From: Lunularia cruciata
Lineage: Eukaryota; Streptophyta; Marchantiopsida; Lunulariales; Lunulariaceae
Assembly (NCBI GenBank): GCA_948567375.1
Contig: OX419757.1
Coordinates: 6,014,001 to 6,078,000 of the forward strand
Length of the DNA stretch: 64,000 bases
Direction: 5' to 3'
Part shown: positions 11,682 through 21,573 of the stretch, one piece after another
Position numbering within the stretch: the stretch's first letter is position 1
Layout of the letters: each line of letters begins with the position of its first letter
Program-made: the position numbers and the translations under genes
The notes under the pieces: generated by a model
The model's database searches: none
The model's input: only the letters and a program-made list of their open reading frames with translations
Told to the model about the DNA's origin: nothing

Positions 11682-12135
11682 TGTCACGCCATTTGTAGTT
11701 CTGCATCTAGCTGCTCGGACACTGGAGTTCCAGTGATAGTAGTTAGAGTTATTCTAGTAGTTTCTCAAGGACTACTTTCCGACAGTCTGATTTGGTGTTT
11801 GGGGTACTGACTTCACGGTGGGGCCCACCGTCACTTTGCACAGTTTGCACCGTCAAGTGTGCCGTCAACGGGACCGTTAGGGTTCTAGTGCTAGCTCGAG
11901 TCCAGGGGGTATAGTTTCGAAGTGAGCTCCAGAGAGCTCACTTCTCTGATGTTGAGCCTTCGAGTTCCTGGCTATGGTGGACAGAGGCCGGCGAGCATCA
12001 CCTGGATTCTATATGCTTGAGTGGGTGTGGCTTGACTGTATTTAGTGCCCAGTTGTTGGCAGTTTATAGAGTGACAGATCAAGTATTGATCTGAGTTGAG
12101 TTGAGTTGAGTTGAGAGTGTTAAGCAATCTGATTA
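11682..12135 (+). repeat. Gy1 terminal repeat A1
   Basis: This 454-bp block starts TGTCACGCC and ends GCAATCTGATTA. It is repeated as A2 at 21018-21467, and as the first block of Gy2 (52481) and Gy3 (62672). It lies directly against D0 gag with no B block to its left. A short run of GAGTT pentamers near its end varies in number between copies. Confidence 0.9.
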
Positions 12136-13452
12136 CATCAGAGAAGTCAAGTCAGGGAGAAATTGGGTGCAGGAACGTTGAGTGTTGGTGGTATCTCCAA
12201 GCTCTGTGGATTGTGGTAGCTCGATTCAAGTTTTGTGTTTCCCTAGTGTGCAGAAGCTCATTCAAGTGATTCAAATTTGGTAGTTAGGCGGACGGTGTGC
12301 GGAAGCGCTGGCCAAATTTTGAGCAAAGAAGGAGCAATTTTTGAGCAGTGTTGTGATTTTGAGCTCAGGAGGTGAAGGCAGGACCAATTTGCTGCGAGTT
12401 GGGCTTAGAAAGTCAAATTGAAGGTAGAGTTGGGAAGCTCTTCTCATGAAATTGTGATTTGGAAAAACCTGTTTTGTCAATTTGGCTTGAGTGGAAAGTT
12501 AGCGGGGGATTTGGCAGACAGCCATCTTTAGGGTTTACGTCAGATTTCACGTCAGATTTTGGGCCAGATTTGGAGGAGTTTTGCTAGTTTGGAGGACTTT
12601 TGCAGATTTGGAGAAGTTTTGCCAATTTTGGAGGAGGTTTCGAAGTGGCAACAAGAAAGGCCTCATTTGGCTGAATTTTAGCATTTCAAGGCTTCGAGGC
12701 ATAGGGCTATGAGAGGCTATGAAGGCCTAGAAGGGCCAGCAAGCCAGCTTGCTGGCGTGAGGCTAGCTAGTTTAGAGTAGATCTTGGTCATTGGTTGGAA
12801 AAATCTGCCTTGCTAGATTGTGCGCAATAGGGATTGACCCCTAGATCTCTTGTTCCTAGATTGGTGCCCTAGCCAACTGGTCCACCCTCACTTGTTGTCC
12901 TAGTGACTGCGCCACTGTTATCTATACACATGTAGCTTTGGCTAGGAGAGGCAGTTTGATCCCATTCTTGGTGATCCTGGTAGCTTAAGACTTAGATCCG
13001 AACTGCTCTTATGTCAAATGCCAAATGGTGGCAGAGGCAGTCCCGTATTGTGTTATGAGATTGAGGGTTTTCATTTAGATTTCTTGTGATTGGATCCCCT
13101 CCATTCTCTGCTTCCTGTTTGTGCACCATGTTTGTGTGAGGTGCCCTGATTTTTGAGCGTTGGTGCTCTCGTGTGCTCTCGGTGGTGAGGCTGGAGTGAT
13201 GACCAGTCATACTACCTTTGTTTCTCTCCGGTGAGGCAGGAAGTGATGACCTACAGACCATGAGAGTGCGTGTTATGATGGCAGGTTATAGGTTGCCCTT
13301 CCCCTAGTGTAGTTATCTTGGTTAGAGTTACATTAGTGGGTGGTGTCTAGTTGGTGTTGGCACGTGGTGGTGTTGGCACTTGGTGAGGCACTTGCGGTTG
13401 CGACTGGCGGTTGCAATTGGTAGTTTGGGTTTGTTGTTGCAGTTACGTGGTC
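12136..13452 (+). other. Gy1 5' leader
   Basis: About 1.3 kb separates A1 from the polyprotein. The first bases, catcagagaagtc, contain ATCAGAG, shared with the usual plant initiator-Met primer binding site, and are conserved in Gy2, so this may be a weak primer binding site. The leader is alignable among Gy1, Gy2 and Gy3 and contains a tRNA-like stretch (12822-12893). Around 13190-13300 it contains a block also seen in H1 and H2. I see no coding potential. Confidence 0.5.
12822..12893 (-). other. tRNA-like sequence in the Gy leader (antisense)
   Basis: Read on the minus strand, this has an A-box-like TGGACCAGTTGG and, about 40 bases on, a B-box-like GGGTCAATCCC within a stem TAGGG/CCCTA. 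The Gy3 copy (63706-63776) reads AGGGTTAAACCC at the same point, closer to a tRNA T arm. A proper anticodon loop with U33 is not evident and one T-loop base is missing here, so it is not a working tRNA gene. A tRNA-derived or SINE-like relic is the best guess. Confidence 0.35.
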
Positions 13453-14560
13453 ACGACGGAGTTCTTTGGAGATTCCAGAGGAGTTAGCCCTGCAGTACGC
13501 AGTGGGTTTACTCGGAGTGGTGCTCGGTATCAGCCTATATCTCAGGTCCCAGTGAGGGAGGAGATTGACTCTGAGTTGGAGTTCGACACAGGAGTTGATT
13601 CAATTGAGAGTGCACTTGGTGTGTCCGCAACGTTGTTGTGGGACATGGATGAGATTTATGGGGCCTCCAAAGGCCCTAGGCGTTACTCTGGTACAGTGGG
13701 TACCATTGAGTTGGATGATTTCATCCAGGAGTTTGATAGTTGGTGTGATCTGCAATAGATGCGGAACCCGACTTTGTTCACACCCTTCATGGCATAGAAA
13801 GGGTTGTTTCATCATTTGGAGGGTCCGCCAATGGATGACTACCATGAGTTCAGGAGAGCTCATTTGGAGGAGATTGAGTTATGGAGACAATATTGGTCTC
13901 CACACTATGTCTCCATCACTTCAGGCTCAATGGCCAGGAGTAGATCGGCTGTACCTACGAGTTCTAGCTCAAGTAGTGTTGGTGGGGCTAGTGGAGGTGC
14001 ACTAGCTGGAGATAGTGCTACTACGATTGGAGGTACTGCTGCAGGAGGTGGTGTGATACCGGGGTTTAACCCCATGGTTGAGTTCTTCCTATGTTTGAGG
14101 CAGAACTACCAGGGAGTGCGGACTGACAAGCTGAGGAGCTTGTAGGAGTTCCAGCGGAAGGATGGAGAGAGCCTACGCGATGCATGCACTCGCATGAGGC
14201 GGCTGATCAGTTTCACTCAAGGAGTTATTGAGGCCCAAGCAGTCCAATTTTGGTATGGGATACTGGATAGGGAGTTGCGACGTTGAGTTTGTGATGCTAC
14301 GTTGTTGCAGGCTACTTTGCCCACTTTGGCAGTAGTCTTTGGTTTGGCTGAGCGTATTGAGCTCAACATGGTGGAGGAGAGAGTAGTGACATCTGGATTT
14401 GGTAGGGAGACCTCATCCACGGCTGTGACTTCTTCTAGAGTGCAGCAGAGTGCACCACGCCTAGTTGGTTTTTGAGGACAGGGTGGACAGCCCAGATCCT
14501 ATGGAGCGAGTGGAGGGCCTAGTGGAGTTAGACCCTTACCCTCATTTTTGAGTTAGCAGC
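13453..14560 (+). pseudogene. Gy1 gag (capsid) region
   Basis: The segment opens with TEFFGDSRGVSPAV, followed by an acidic stretch, a Ser/Gly-rich linker (about 13940-14060) and a helical block. That block reads LRQNYQGVRTDKL, ESLRDACTRMRRLI and AVQFWYGILDREL, the pattern of the retrotransposon gag capsid domain. Capsid proteins assemble the cytoplasmic particle in which reverse transcription occurs. Stops at 13756, 13795, 14143, 14284, 14473 and 14554 break it. Confidence 0.75.
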
Positions 14561-14583
14561 AGCCAGTGAGTGGTGGTGTTGCT

Positions 14584-14718
14584 TGTTGGACTTGTGATGG
14601 ACCTCACCATCGGAGAGAGTGTACTCAAGGCAGTGGACCTGATACCTCTGGTGCATCACAGCCATCACAGAGGCAGTGTGAGCATTGCCACAGATTTGGT
14701 CACACTAGTGACCGGTGT
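14584..14718 (+). pseudogene. Gy1 nucleocapsid: two zinc knuckles
   Basis: Two CCHC-type knuckles are visible: CWTCDGPHHRREC at 14584-14622 and the canonical CEHCHRFGHTSDRC at 14677-14718. A Gly/Arg-rich stretch (GGRGGGRGSTPSRG) follows. Such knuckles bind the element's RNA. Both are intact in sequence here, and the same pair occurs in Gy2 at about 55393-55530. Confidence 0.85.
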
Positions 14719-15539
14719 TTTGACCTACATCCGAAGTTACAAAGTGGTAGGGCTGCTATGGCAGGTAGTAGAGGAGCTCCAATTCATGGAGGACGAGGTG
14801 GTGGTAGAGGATCTACACCTAGTAGGGGTGCAGGACCTGCCCTTACTTCTGAAACAACTATGGCTACTCGGATTGAGCAGTTGGAGCAGAGATTGGCTAG
14901 TATGGCTATTGCTCAGAGGAGATCAGATTCGGGTGCTGAGGCTTCCACCTCATATGCTGGTGATAGAGATGCTTTGGACTTCATGTGTGGAGCAGCACAG
15001 GTGGATGCATCTGCAGTAGTGACTAGGAGTGCAGTACGTGCTCCAGAGCCTAGAGGAGCATCAGTGGAGTTGGACCTACAGAGAGGAGAGGTTGGGAGAC
15101 AGGTCAGACTTCCCCAGTCTTTCATGCTATCTGAGGCATTGCAGACGACATCCATGGTTCCTAGACGTCCTAGTGCAGGTGTGGTAGGTGGTGATGGAGT
15201 ACATGATGGATTACCTGCTAGTCAACCACCTACTACTACACAGACTGAGTCTAGCATGATGTTGGGGGTGGCTCAGCTGATTATGTGGCATCCTTTGTTT
15301 TCAGCCATTGACATGTTTACATTGGGGGTTGACCCAACCCCAGTGTTCCGATTGGCTGTCATGTTGTGTGAGAGTAGGGATGGTGCAGTTCCTACTACTA
15401 GAGCAAAGTTGGTTGATAGTGGAGCTGATTTGGTTGAGGAGCATGGGATCCGTTCAGCGACTAGTGGTTTATGGCAGGCAGCAGCGGCTAGACTGGAGGA
15501 GTTGCCAGCTAGACCGGCCTTTGAGAGAGCACGGTTTAC

Positions 15540-15960
15540 ACCTAGTGTTGTCCTATTGGATAACCAGAGGGGGATTTTTTGTTTGTTGGTACCTTCAGGG
15601 AAGGTCTATACACCACAGAGAGTCTTGTTAGACTCTGGTGCACAGCCCTTTATGTTGGAGAAGGCTGTAGTTGTCGGTCTGGAGTTACGGAAGACCGATG
15701 TGGAGAGGTGTCCATTTCAGATCCAGACATCTCTAGGTGGTGGTTTGACACAGTACATCACATGTGGGGAGCTTGTTGTCCAGGTTTAGCATGGTCATCC
15801 GACTGATAGCTCGGTGGTGAGAGCTCAGGCTATTGCGACAATAGCTGAGTCATATGATGTGCTAGTTGGGGGAGCAATGTTATACCCCATGGGTTTCAGC
15901 ATTGACTATTGGGAGGAGACAGCCTCTTATAGACCTGGTTGGCAGTCTGGTGAGGGACGG
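15540..15960 (+). pseudogene. Gy1 aspartic protease
   Basis: The retropepsin catalytic triad DSG is at 15631-15639 in the context RVLLDSGAQPFML. The downstream half contains YDVLVGGAMLYPMGFSIDYW, which fits the conserved hydrophobic-Gly segment near the end of retropepsins. A stop at 15787 divides the domain. This enzyme would cut the polyprotein into its parts. It is followed in the same frame by about 380 bp of unassigned sequence and then the methyltransferase. Confidence 0.75.
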
Positions 15961-16342
15961 GTATGTCGCCTACCAGTATGCTTTAGTAGTGGCAGTCTTG
16001 GCTCACTACAGTCTGGGACCATGGCAACATCAGTTTTAGCTTTCAGTGGTGCAGTCACTTGGCCTAGTGACTTGTTGGAAGGGAACGCCTATGCAGAGGA
16101 TACTCCAGTACTAGAGGAGATCACTCGACTTTAGAGTACGAGTGGGATTGTTCCATCCACCTTGGATGTTCCATTGTGGAGTTCAGAGGAGGCATTGCAG
16201 CAACATGCAGATCAGTTGGTGCAGTAGGCTTGGAGTGGAGCCTTCGTACCATCAGGGGATGAGTGTGAGGATGAGCCTCCAGGGGCGATTGCTTTGGCAC
16301 CTCTGGATGCCACACTCATTGCTTGGCAGTATCCAATAGAGG

Positions 16343-17330
16343 GGATATGCCTATTGGAGTTGTTTGGTGGGATCAGCACCGGACTAGCTGCGGTGTTATA
16401 GGCGGGTATACGAGTACAAAGGTACTTGTATGTAGAGAGAGATGAGATTGCTAGGCAAGTCTCTCTACATCATGTGGCACACTTGGCCTATTGGTATCCG
16501 GAGTTATTACCGATGTCAACAGTCAGAGGTTACCAAAAGGCCTTACCAGGAGACATTTCCTTATTGGGGGCGCATGACCTAGAGAGACATGGGCCTATTC
16601 ACTTGGTGATTTTTGGATAGCCATGTCAGGGACATACACGTGCAAGCCGCGGTTTGAGTCTTCAGGATCCTTGTTCGGGTGTGTTTTGGGAGATGTTACG
16701 GATACTACGACATCTCCAGGTTCATCAGTCTATTTCTCCAGCTTACCTTTTGGAGAACGTTCCATTGATGGGTGATTCTCGCACTAGAGTGGTGGCGAGT
16801 ACACATCAGGTCCATTCTTGGATAGGACCTGCTGTATTGTTAGATGCAGCCAGAGTGCGATCATGGGCTCATTGTCTTTGTCTTTGGTGGACAAACCTCT
16901 TACCCAGAGAGGTTCTACAGCGTAGTTATGATGGGATTCAGCGACTAGACCACATTCTTGTTGATGATATCTTGAATGCTGGACGTCAGTCTCAGACAAT
17001 GGTAGTGGCTGATAGGTCACCTATGGCAGTGGTGAACCTAGTTGGACAGCCTAGAGCTGCATTTCCCACACTCATGAGTTTCCCAAGCTCTCATGCTTTT
17101 TGAGAGGGAGGACTTGGACTTGTTTGGGACTCACAATTACAGCAGTTGGTGGAGCCCAATGCTGATGAGAGAGAGCGGGCGATGGGTTTTTGCACCGGTA
17201 TTACCGCTGTTCCAACAGTGTCAGAGGCATCTAGGCGTCAGGTGTTAGGTCAGGCTATGGACCTGAAGTGTTTGACCTGGATTGTGAGCCTTGGCTTGGC
17301 AGAGCAGCGTAGGATGCGCTTGATAGGCAT
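16343..17330 (+). pseudogene. Gy1 C5-cytosine DNA methyltransferase domain (DNMT3/DRM-like)
   Basis: Methyltransferase motifs occur in order. Motif I (SAM binding) LLELFGGISTGLAAVL starts at 16351 and VQRYLYVERDE follows. Motif IV PCQG has the catalytic Cys codon at 16624-16626, preceded by a stop where Gy2 has Trp. Motif VI is ENV. A motif VIII-like LLDAARVRSWAHCLCLWW follows, and the C-terminal motifs IX/X are represented by EPNADERERAMGF and RRQVLGQAMDLKCL. Spacing and wording resemble DNMT3/DRM rather than MET1. The usual QxRxR of motif VIII is poorly kept. It would transfer a methyl group from SAM to cytosine. Stops at 16399, 16618 and 17101 make this copy dead. Confidence 0.85.
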
Positions 17331-17689
17331 CACCACTCGAACATTTGTGAGCCTTGTGCCTATCGAGACGATTCAGGCACATGCTGGGGGCGATGGACCA
17401 AGTGGACAGGGTATTCTTGGGACACATCCAATAGCTACTAGGGAGAGTGGTCTACTTGGAGTCCATCCAGGTGAGCGTGAGCTACTTGGATTACACCCTT
17501 GGTCCACATGGGATGCAGCTAGAGGACGTGTGGAGCTTGCAGCCAGAGTGGAGGGAGTTTTTCACACAGAGGTTGGGACCTCTAGTGGTCGGGAGCATGA
17601 CACTATTGCTCCCAAGGGCCCAGTGTAGCAGCCAGTCAGTATGTCTTCCACTCCTACTATAGTTACAAATTATACTTGGGAGCCAGATC

Positions 17690-18530
17690 TTGGACCCAAG
17701 CTTACTGGAGAGGAAAGACGGAGGGTTTGGAGGTTCTTGAGGAGTCACACGAGTTGTTTTGCCTTCAGTATGAAAGATTTGGGTGCTCTGAAGGGACCTG
17801 GTATACGGATTGAGCTGACTAGCGACACACCAGTTTTCCGATGTCCTTACCGATATAGTGATATGGAGAGGACATTGATTTAGGGTCGGAGTAATGACCT
17901 TTTTGAGGCTGGTTTGATGGAGATTTCACATGGAGAGTATGCATCAGCAACAGTGATGCCAGCCAAGAAGGATATGCATGGCAACTATACAAATAGGCGG
18001 ATGTGTGGAGATTACTGTCCTATCAACCGACAGACCAGGGCTGATTGGTATGCCATGCCTACACCAGAGGAGATTTTTGATGCGATTGGGCATGCAAAGA
18101 TCTTCAGTACTTTGGATCTTCAAGCGGGATATCATCAGTTGCCGATCAGGGAGGAGGATAAGTCCAAGACAACATTTTGGGCTATTGATCCTCACGGCAA
18201 GGATGTGTTATATCAGTGGAGGTTCTTACCATTTGGGTTGAAGAACGCTCTTGTTGAGTTCCAAAGGATCATGGATAGGATCCTAGCTGGATTTGATTTT
18301 GCTCGGTGCTATATTGCTGACATTTTGGTTTATAGCAGTACCGTGGAGAAGCATGAGAGACAATTGTTGGAGGTGTTTGAGAGGTTGAGATCTCATGGAC
18401 TCAAATTACATCCTGGGAAGTGTAGATTCTTCCACGAGCAGGTTGAGTATTTGGGTCACACTATCTACCCCGGAGGACTTGGTGTCCAGCAGACCAAGGT
18501 GGAGGCTATAGCACGTATTCCTCGGCCTAC
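17690..18530 (+). pseudogene. Gy1 reverse transcriptase
   Basis: The domain begins near LTGEERRRVWRFL and shows the gypsy RT series: MPAKKDMHGNYTNRRMCGDY, PTPEEIFDAIGHAKIFSTLDL, GYHQLPIREEDKSKTTF, RFLPFGLKNALVEFQRIMD, and the catalytic box. In Gy1 the box reads YIAD (18310-18321), so one of the two metal-binding aspartates has become alanine; Gy2 keeps YIDD. A stop at 17881 lies upstream. The usual Asn-Ala-Pro stretch reads NALVEF here. Confidence 0.92.
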
Positions 18531-18639
18531 GGATGTGAGCAAAGTGCCAGCATTCCTTGGGTTGGCGAACTTCTATCGCCGCTATGTTAGAGGATTTAGT
18601 GCCATTGCCAAGGCCTTGATGAAGCTGACCAAGCTTACA

Positions 18640-19110
18640 CATGAGTGGTGTTGGGGAGATGAGCAGGAGAGAGCTTTTGTAGAGCTCAAGGAGAGGTTGA
18701 CATCTGCTCCTATTTTGAGGAGACCGATCAAGGGACAACCATTTCAGGTTCACACTGATTGGAGTATGTTGGAGCTTGGAGCGGTGCTCACCCAACATGA
18801 TGATGAGGGGAAGGAGTTTGTGGTGGCCTATGCTAGTCGCTCCAACAATTCAGCGGAGGCGAAGTATAGTTCATATGAGGGAGAGTGCTTGGCAGCAGTT
18901 TGGGCAGTAGCACATTTCCGATGTTACCTATTTGGTAACTCCTTCACTCTCATCATTGATCATCAGCCGTTGAAGTGGTTGATGGAGTCCGACAAGCTTT
19001 CAGGGAAGCTTGCACAATGGGCTCTGATTTTACAAGAGTGTGATTTCACGGTTGTTCACAGACCTGGAGTGGTGAACCGTGATGCAGATGGGTTGAGTAG
19101 AAACCCATGT
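18640..19110 (+). pseudogene. Gy1 RNase H
   Basis: Following RT without a gap are WCWGDEQERAFVELKERL, VHTDWSMLELGAVLTQ with the first acidic residue, AYASRSNNSAEAKYSSYEGE with the catalytic Glu, and LIIDHQPLKWLM with a later Asp. This is the usual gypsy RNase H, which removes the RNA template. No stop lies inside the core. Confidence 0.9.
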
Positions 19111-19489
19111 CTCAGCCAGTAGGATCAGACCGGAGCACGTTGGCATAGTGAGACAGATGAGGAGATGGTGCCAAGTTGGCATGCATCGGCCTTTCTATGT
19201 ATATTTGTAGATGCTTTGGTGGTATCTCTCTCAGCGCATACATGAGGAGTTATTGAGGTCATAGATCCAGAGAGTGAAGATATTGGTATGGTTCAGCGAG
19301 ACATTCATGATGATGTCTTAGTGATGGACTATCTTTGCACTGGTGCTATGGGTGGCACAGTTGGGGCCAAGGAGAAAGACCGTGTTCTTCAGCAAGCCAG
19401 ATGGTTTAGATTGGAAGGTAGACACGTTTTGCATATATGGGAGGATGGTAGAGTGCGAGTAGTACCACTTCCATCTCAGAGACCACAGT

Positions 19490-20570
19490 TGGCCTGTCAT
19501 GCTCATGAGTAGCTAGGACATTTTGGAGTCAAGCGTACGTATAGCTTACTTCAGAGTCATTATTGGTGGCGCGGTATGCAGACCGAGGTACAGCAATTTG
19601 TTGCCAGATGTGTGGTTTGTGACCAAGTTAGAGCATCATTCAATGCTCCTATGCCACAGTTACACCCATTACCTATCATGGGATTGGGTTACCGTTGGAG
19701 TTTGGACTTTGCTGGACCTTTACCGCTGACTGTGAGACATCATTGGTATGTTTTGGTGATGGTGGAGCACTTCTCCAAGTGGATTGAGTTGGTGGCACTT
19801 CTTGACAAGTCTAGTGAAGGGACAGCTTACTTGTTCCTGGATCGAGTTCTTAGTCATTTTGGTGCACCAGTTGAGGTTTTGACTGATCAGGGTACAAAGT
19901 TCTTGGGAGAGTTTCAGGTCTTGTGTGACAAGGCTTTGATTGATCATCGTACTACATCCCAAGATCACCCTGAGGCAGATGGCTTAGTAGAGAGAGTGGT
20001 TCAGACGGTGAAGAGAGGATTGCGAAAGTATGGTTTGCAGAGAGGCCACTTGGGAGATTGGGATCTCAAGTTACCTTGGTTGGCCATGGGCTATCGGTTC
20101 AGCCGGCAAGCCTCCTTAGCATCCTTCTCTCCATACTTTCTACTCTATGGACAAGATCCAGATTTACCTGCAGCCATTCGTCAAGATGCTACTGTAGTTT
20201 TGGACTTGGATGACCCCGATGTATGGATAAGCGCATGTTCTCAACGGGCAGAGATCTTTTTGAGAGTGATGCCAATGGCCTTTGAGAACTTGGCGATTGC
20301 TCAGCATAGAGATACTTTACGCTATGCTACCATTCAAGGAGGAGGTTATAGACCCTCGATCCGTCAATTTCATCCAAGCGATTATGTATATCTAGAGCAG
20401 ACATCACCGACAACACTTGATGTTTCTACATGCCACACTATCTTGAGAGTGTGTGAGGTTTTGCCATCTGGAGTCCTTGTGTTAGAAGGACATGATGGTG
20501 TTGTTTGGAAGGATCATGTGCGCAATTGTGTGCCATGCCACCTCCCAAACATTGATGGTACTATGGACCC
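19490..20570 (+). pseudogene. Gy1 integrase (zinc-binding, DDE core, C-terminal domain)
   Basis: The zinc-binding part HAHE-stop-LGHFGVKRTYSL...CVVC spans 19499-19625. The catalytic core has D at 19705-19707 (SLDFAGPL), D at 19885-19887 (LTDQGTKFLG) and E at 19990-19992 (DGLVERVVQT), which gives D-x59-D-x34-E. The C-terminal segment includes ILRVCEVLPSGVLVLEG and ends near CVPCHLPNIDGTMDP. Integrase joins cDNA ends to the target. A DDE enzyme is notable because the terminal repeats look like those of tyrosine-recombinase elements. Confidence 0.9.
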
Positions 20571-20601
20571 AAGCTTGGCACTTGTACGTGCAGGCTTGAG
20601 G

Positions 20602-20739
20602 TGTATGTTGTGTGGCTCTTCTGGTGGAGCTGCTACTATGTTAGTGTGTGATAGCTGTTCAAGAGGATGGCATATGGCATGTATGACTCCTCCCCTCACG
20701 GTGGTTCCTTAGGGACAGTGGTTATGTCCTAGATGTACT
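20602..20739 (+). pseudogene. Gy1 C-terminal PHD finger
   Basis: The last 46 codons hold a complete C4HC3 pattern: CMLC, then CDSC, then H-x2-C in GWHMACM, then CPRC, ending in CPRCT before the TGA at 20740. PHD fingers bind histone H3 tails. Here the module replaces the chromodomain found at the same place in chromoviruses, so a role in choosing integration sites is plausible (inference). A stop at 20710 breaks it; the Gy2 copy is intact. Confidence 0.88.
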
Positions 20740-20899
20740 TGACCTATAGCTAGTTCATTCTTTATATGGTATAGATTGCAGGCAGACGACTAATGATGGG
20801 GTCCATAGCACCCGGCCTCCTGATCTTTGGCCATTAGAGGGTATACCATATACTTAGAGTAGATGGCTATATGGAGTTAGAGGGACCTAACCGCCAGCT

Positions 20900-20909
20900 A
20901 GGGGGGCGA
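20900..20909 (+). promoter_or_regulatory. Gy1 polypurine tract
   Basis: AGGGGGGCGA lies directly before TGTGGCAC of block B1. Plus-strand DNA synthesis in LTR elements starts just after such a tract, which by itself predicts that the 3' LTR begins with B1. Gy2 has the identical tract at 61709-61718. Confidence 0.7.
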
Positions 20910-20910
20910 T

Positions 20911-21015
20911 TGTGGCACTTTAGAGTCTATGTATGACTTATGTGTGAGTTGTGCTTCTATAGTGTATGATGTTGACAACAATGTATGTTGTGTAGCGATG
21001 TATATACGCATGACA
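20911..21015 (+). repeat. Gy1 terminal repeat B1
   Basis: This is a 105-bp block from TGTGGCAC to CATGACA, repeated as B2 at 21469-21573 with four differences. It contains a TATATA box 17 bp before A2 begins. The junction with A2 reads GACA-AC-TGTC. Confidence 0.88.
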
Positions 21016-21017
21016 AC

Positions 21018-21467
21018 TGTCACGCCATTTGTAGTTCCGCATCTAGCTGCTCGGACACTAGAGTTCCAATGATAGTAGTTAGAGTTATTCTAGTAGTTTC
21101 TCAAGGACTACTTTCCGACAGTCTGATTTGGTGTTTGGGGTACTGACTTCACGGTGGGGCCCACCATCACTTTGCACCATTCGCACCGTTGAGTGTGCCG
21201 TTAGCGGGACCGTTAGGGTTCTAGTGCTAGCTCGAGTCCAGGGGGGTATAGTTTCAAAGTGAGCTCTAGAGAGCTCACTTCTCTGATGTTGAGCCTTCGA
21301 GTTCCTGGCTATAGTGGACAGAGGCCGGCGAGCGTCACTTGGATTCTCTATGCTTGAGTGGGTGTGGCTTGACTGTAATTAGTGCCCAGTTGTTGGAAGT
21401 TTATAGAGTGACAGATCAAGTACTGATCTGAGTTGAGTTGAGTTGAGAGTGTTAAGCAATCTGATTA
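21018..21467 (+). repeat. Gy1 terminal repeat A2
   Basis: Second copy of the A block, 450 bp. It is flanked on the left by B1 and on the right by B2, and matches A1 over its full length apart from about twenty substitutions and one GAGTT unit. Confidence 0.9.
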
Positions 21468-21468
21468 T

Positions 21469-21573
21469 TGTGGCACTTTAGAGTCTATGTGTGACTTATG
21501 TGTGAGTTGTGCTTCTATAGTGTATGATGTTGACAGCGATGTATGTTGTGTAGCGATGTATATACGCACGACA
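21469..21573 (+). repeat. Gy1 terminal repeat B2 (right end of element)
   Basis: Second copy of the 105-bp B block, ending CGCACGACA. D0 gag sequence (gagcaagag) resumes immediately afterwards, so B2 is the true right end of the inserted DNA. Confidence 0.88.

Larger units (their letters stand above)
13453..20742 (+). pseudogene. Gy1 gag-PR-MTase-RT-RH-IN-PHD polyprotein (stop-ridden)
   Basis: One reading frame of 2,430 codons runs from 13453 to the terminal TGA at 20740. It has no frameshift but eighteen internal stops (13756, 13795, 14143, 14284, 14473, 14554, 15787, 16132, 16225, 16399, 16618, 17101, 17626, 17881, 19120, 19243, 19510, 20710). The start codon seen in Gy2 (ATG at 54258) is ACG here. 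Most stops correspond to CAG, CGA or TGG in the sister copy, as expected from deamination of methylated C. The stop at 17626 is shared with Gy2. The functional order, described in separate entries, is gag, nucleocapsid, protease, methyltransferase, RT, RNase H, integrase and PHD. The product cannot be made in this copy. Confidence 0.88.
11682..21573 (+). mobile_element. Gy1: methyltransferase/PHD Ty3-gypsy retrotransposon with split terminal repeats
   Basis: This is a full-length 9.9-kb element inserted in D0 gag; the uninterrupted D1 gag (about 33686) shows where it landed. Its order is A1 repeat, leader, one gag-pol frame, polypurine tract, B1, A2, B2. The ends are TGTC...GACA. The target duplication is imperfect (gggag before, about cagag after). 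A1 and A2 differ at about twenty positions by eye, mostly transitions, so the insertion is not recent. Protein order places it in Ty3/gypsy, because integrase follows RNase H. The methyltransferase and the C-terminal PHD finger are additions to the usual set. Confidence 0.9.

Noticed and set aside
14570-15019. Overlapping plus-frame of 149 codons inside Gy1 gag
   Set aside because: It is a shifted-frame shadow of the gag/nucleocapsid frame. The zinc knuckles and homology lie in the other frame.
16343-17330. Methyltransferase as a host gene or bacterial contaminant
   Set aside because: It lies in the same frame as protease and RT in two separate element copies and shares their pattern of decay.
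21469-21573. B2 as an unrelated small repeat inserted next to Gy1
   Set aside because: The same B-A-B order occurs at the right end of Gy2 in another locus, and the target duplication of Gy2 lies outside B2.
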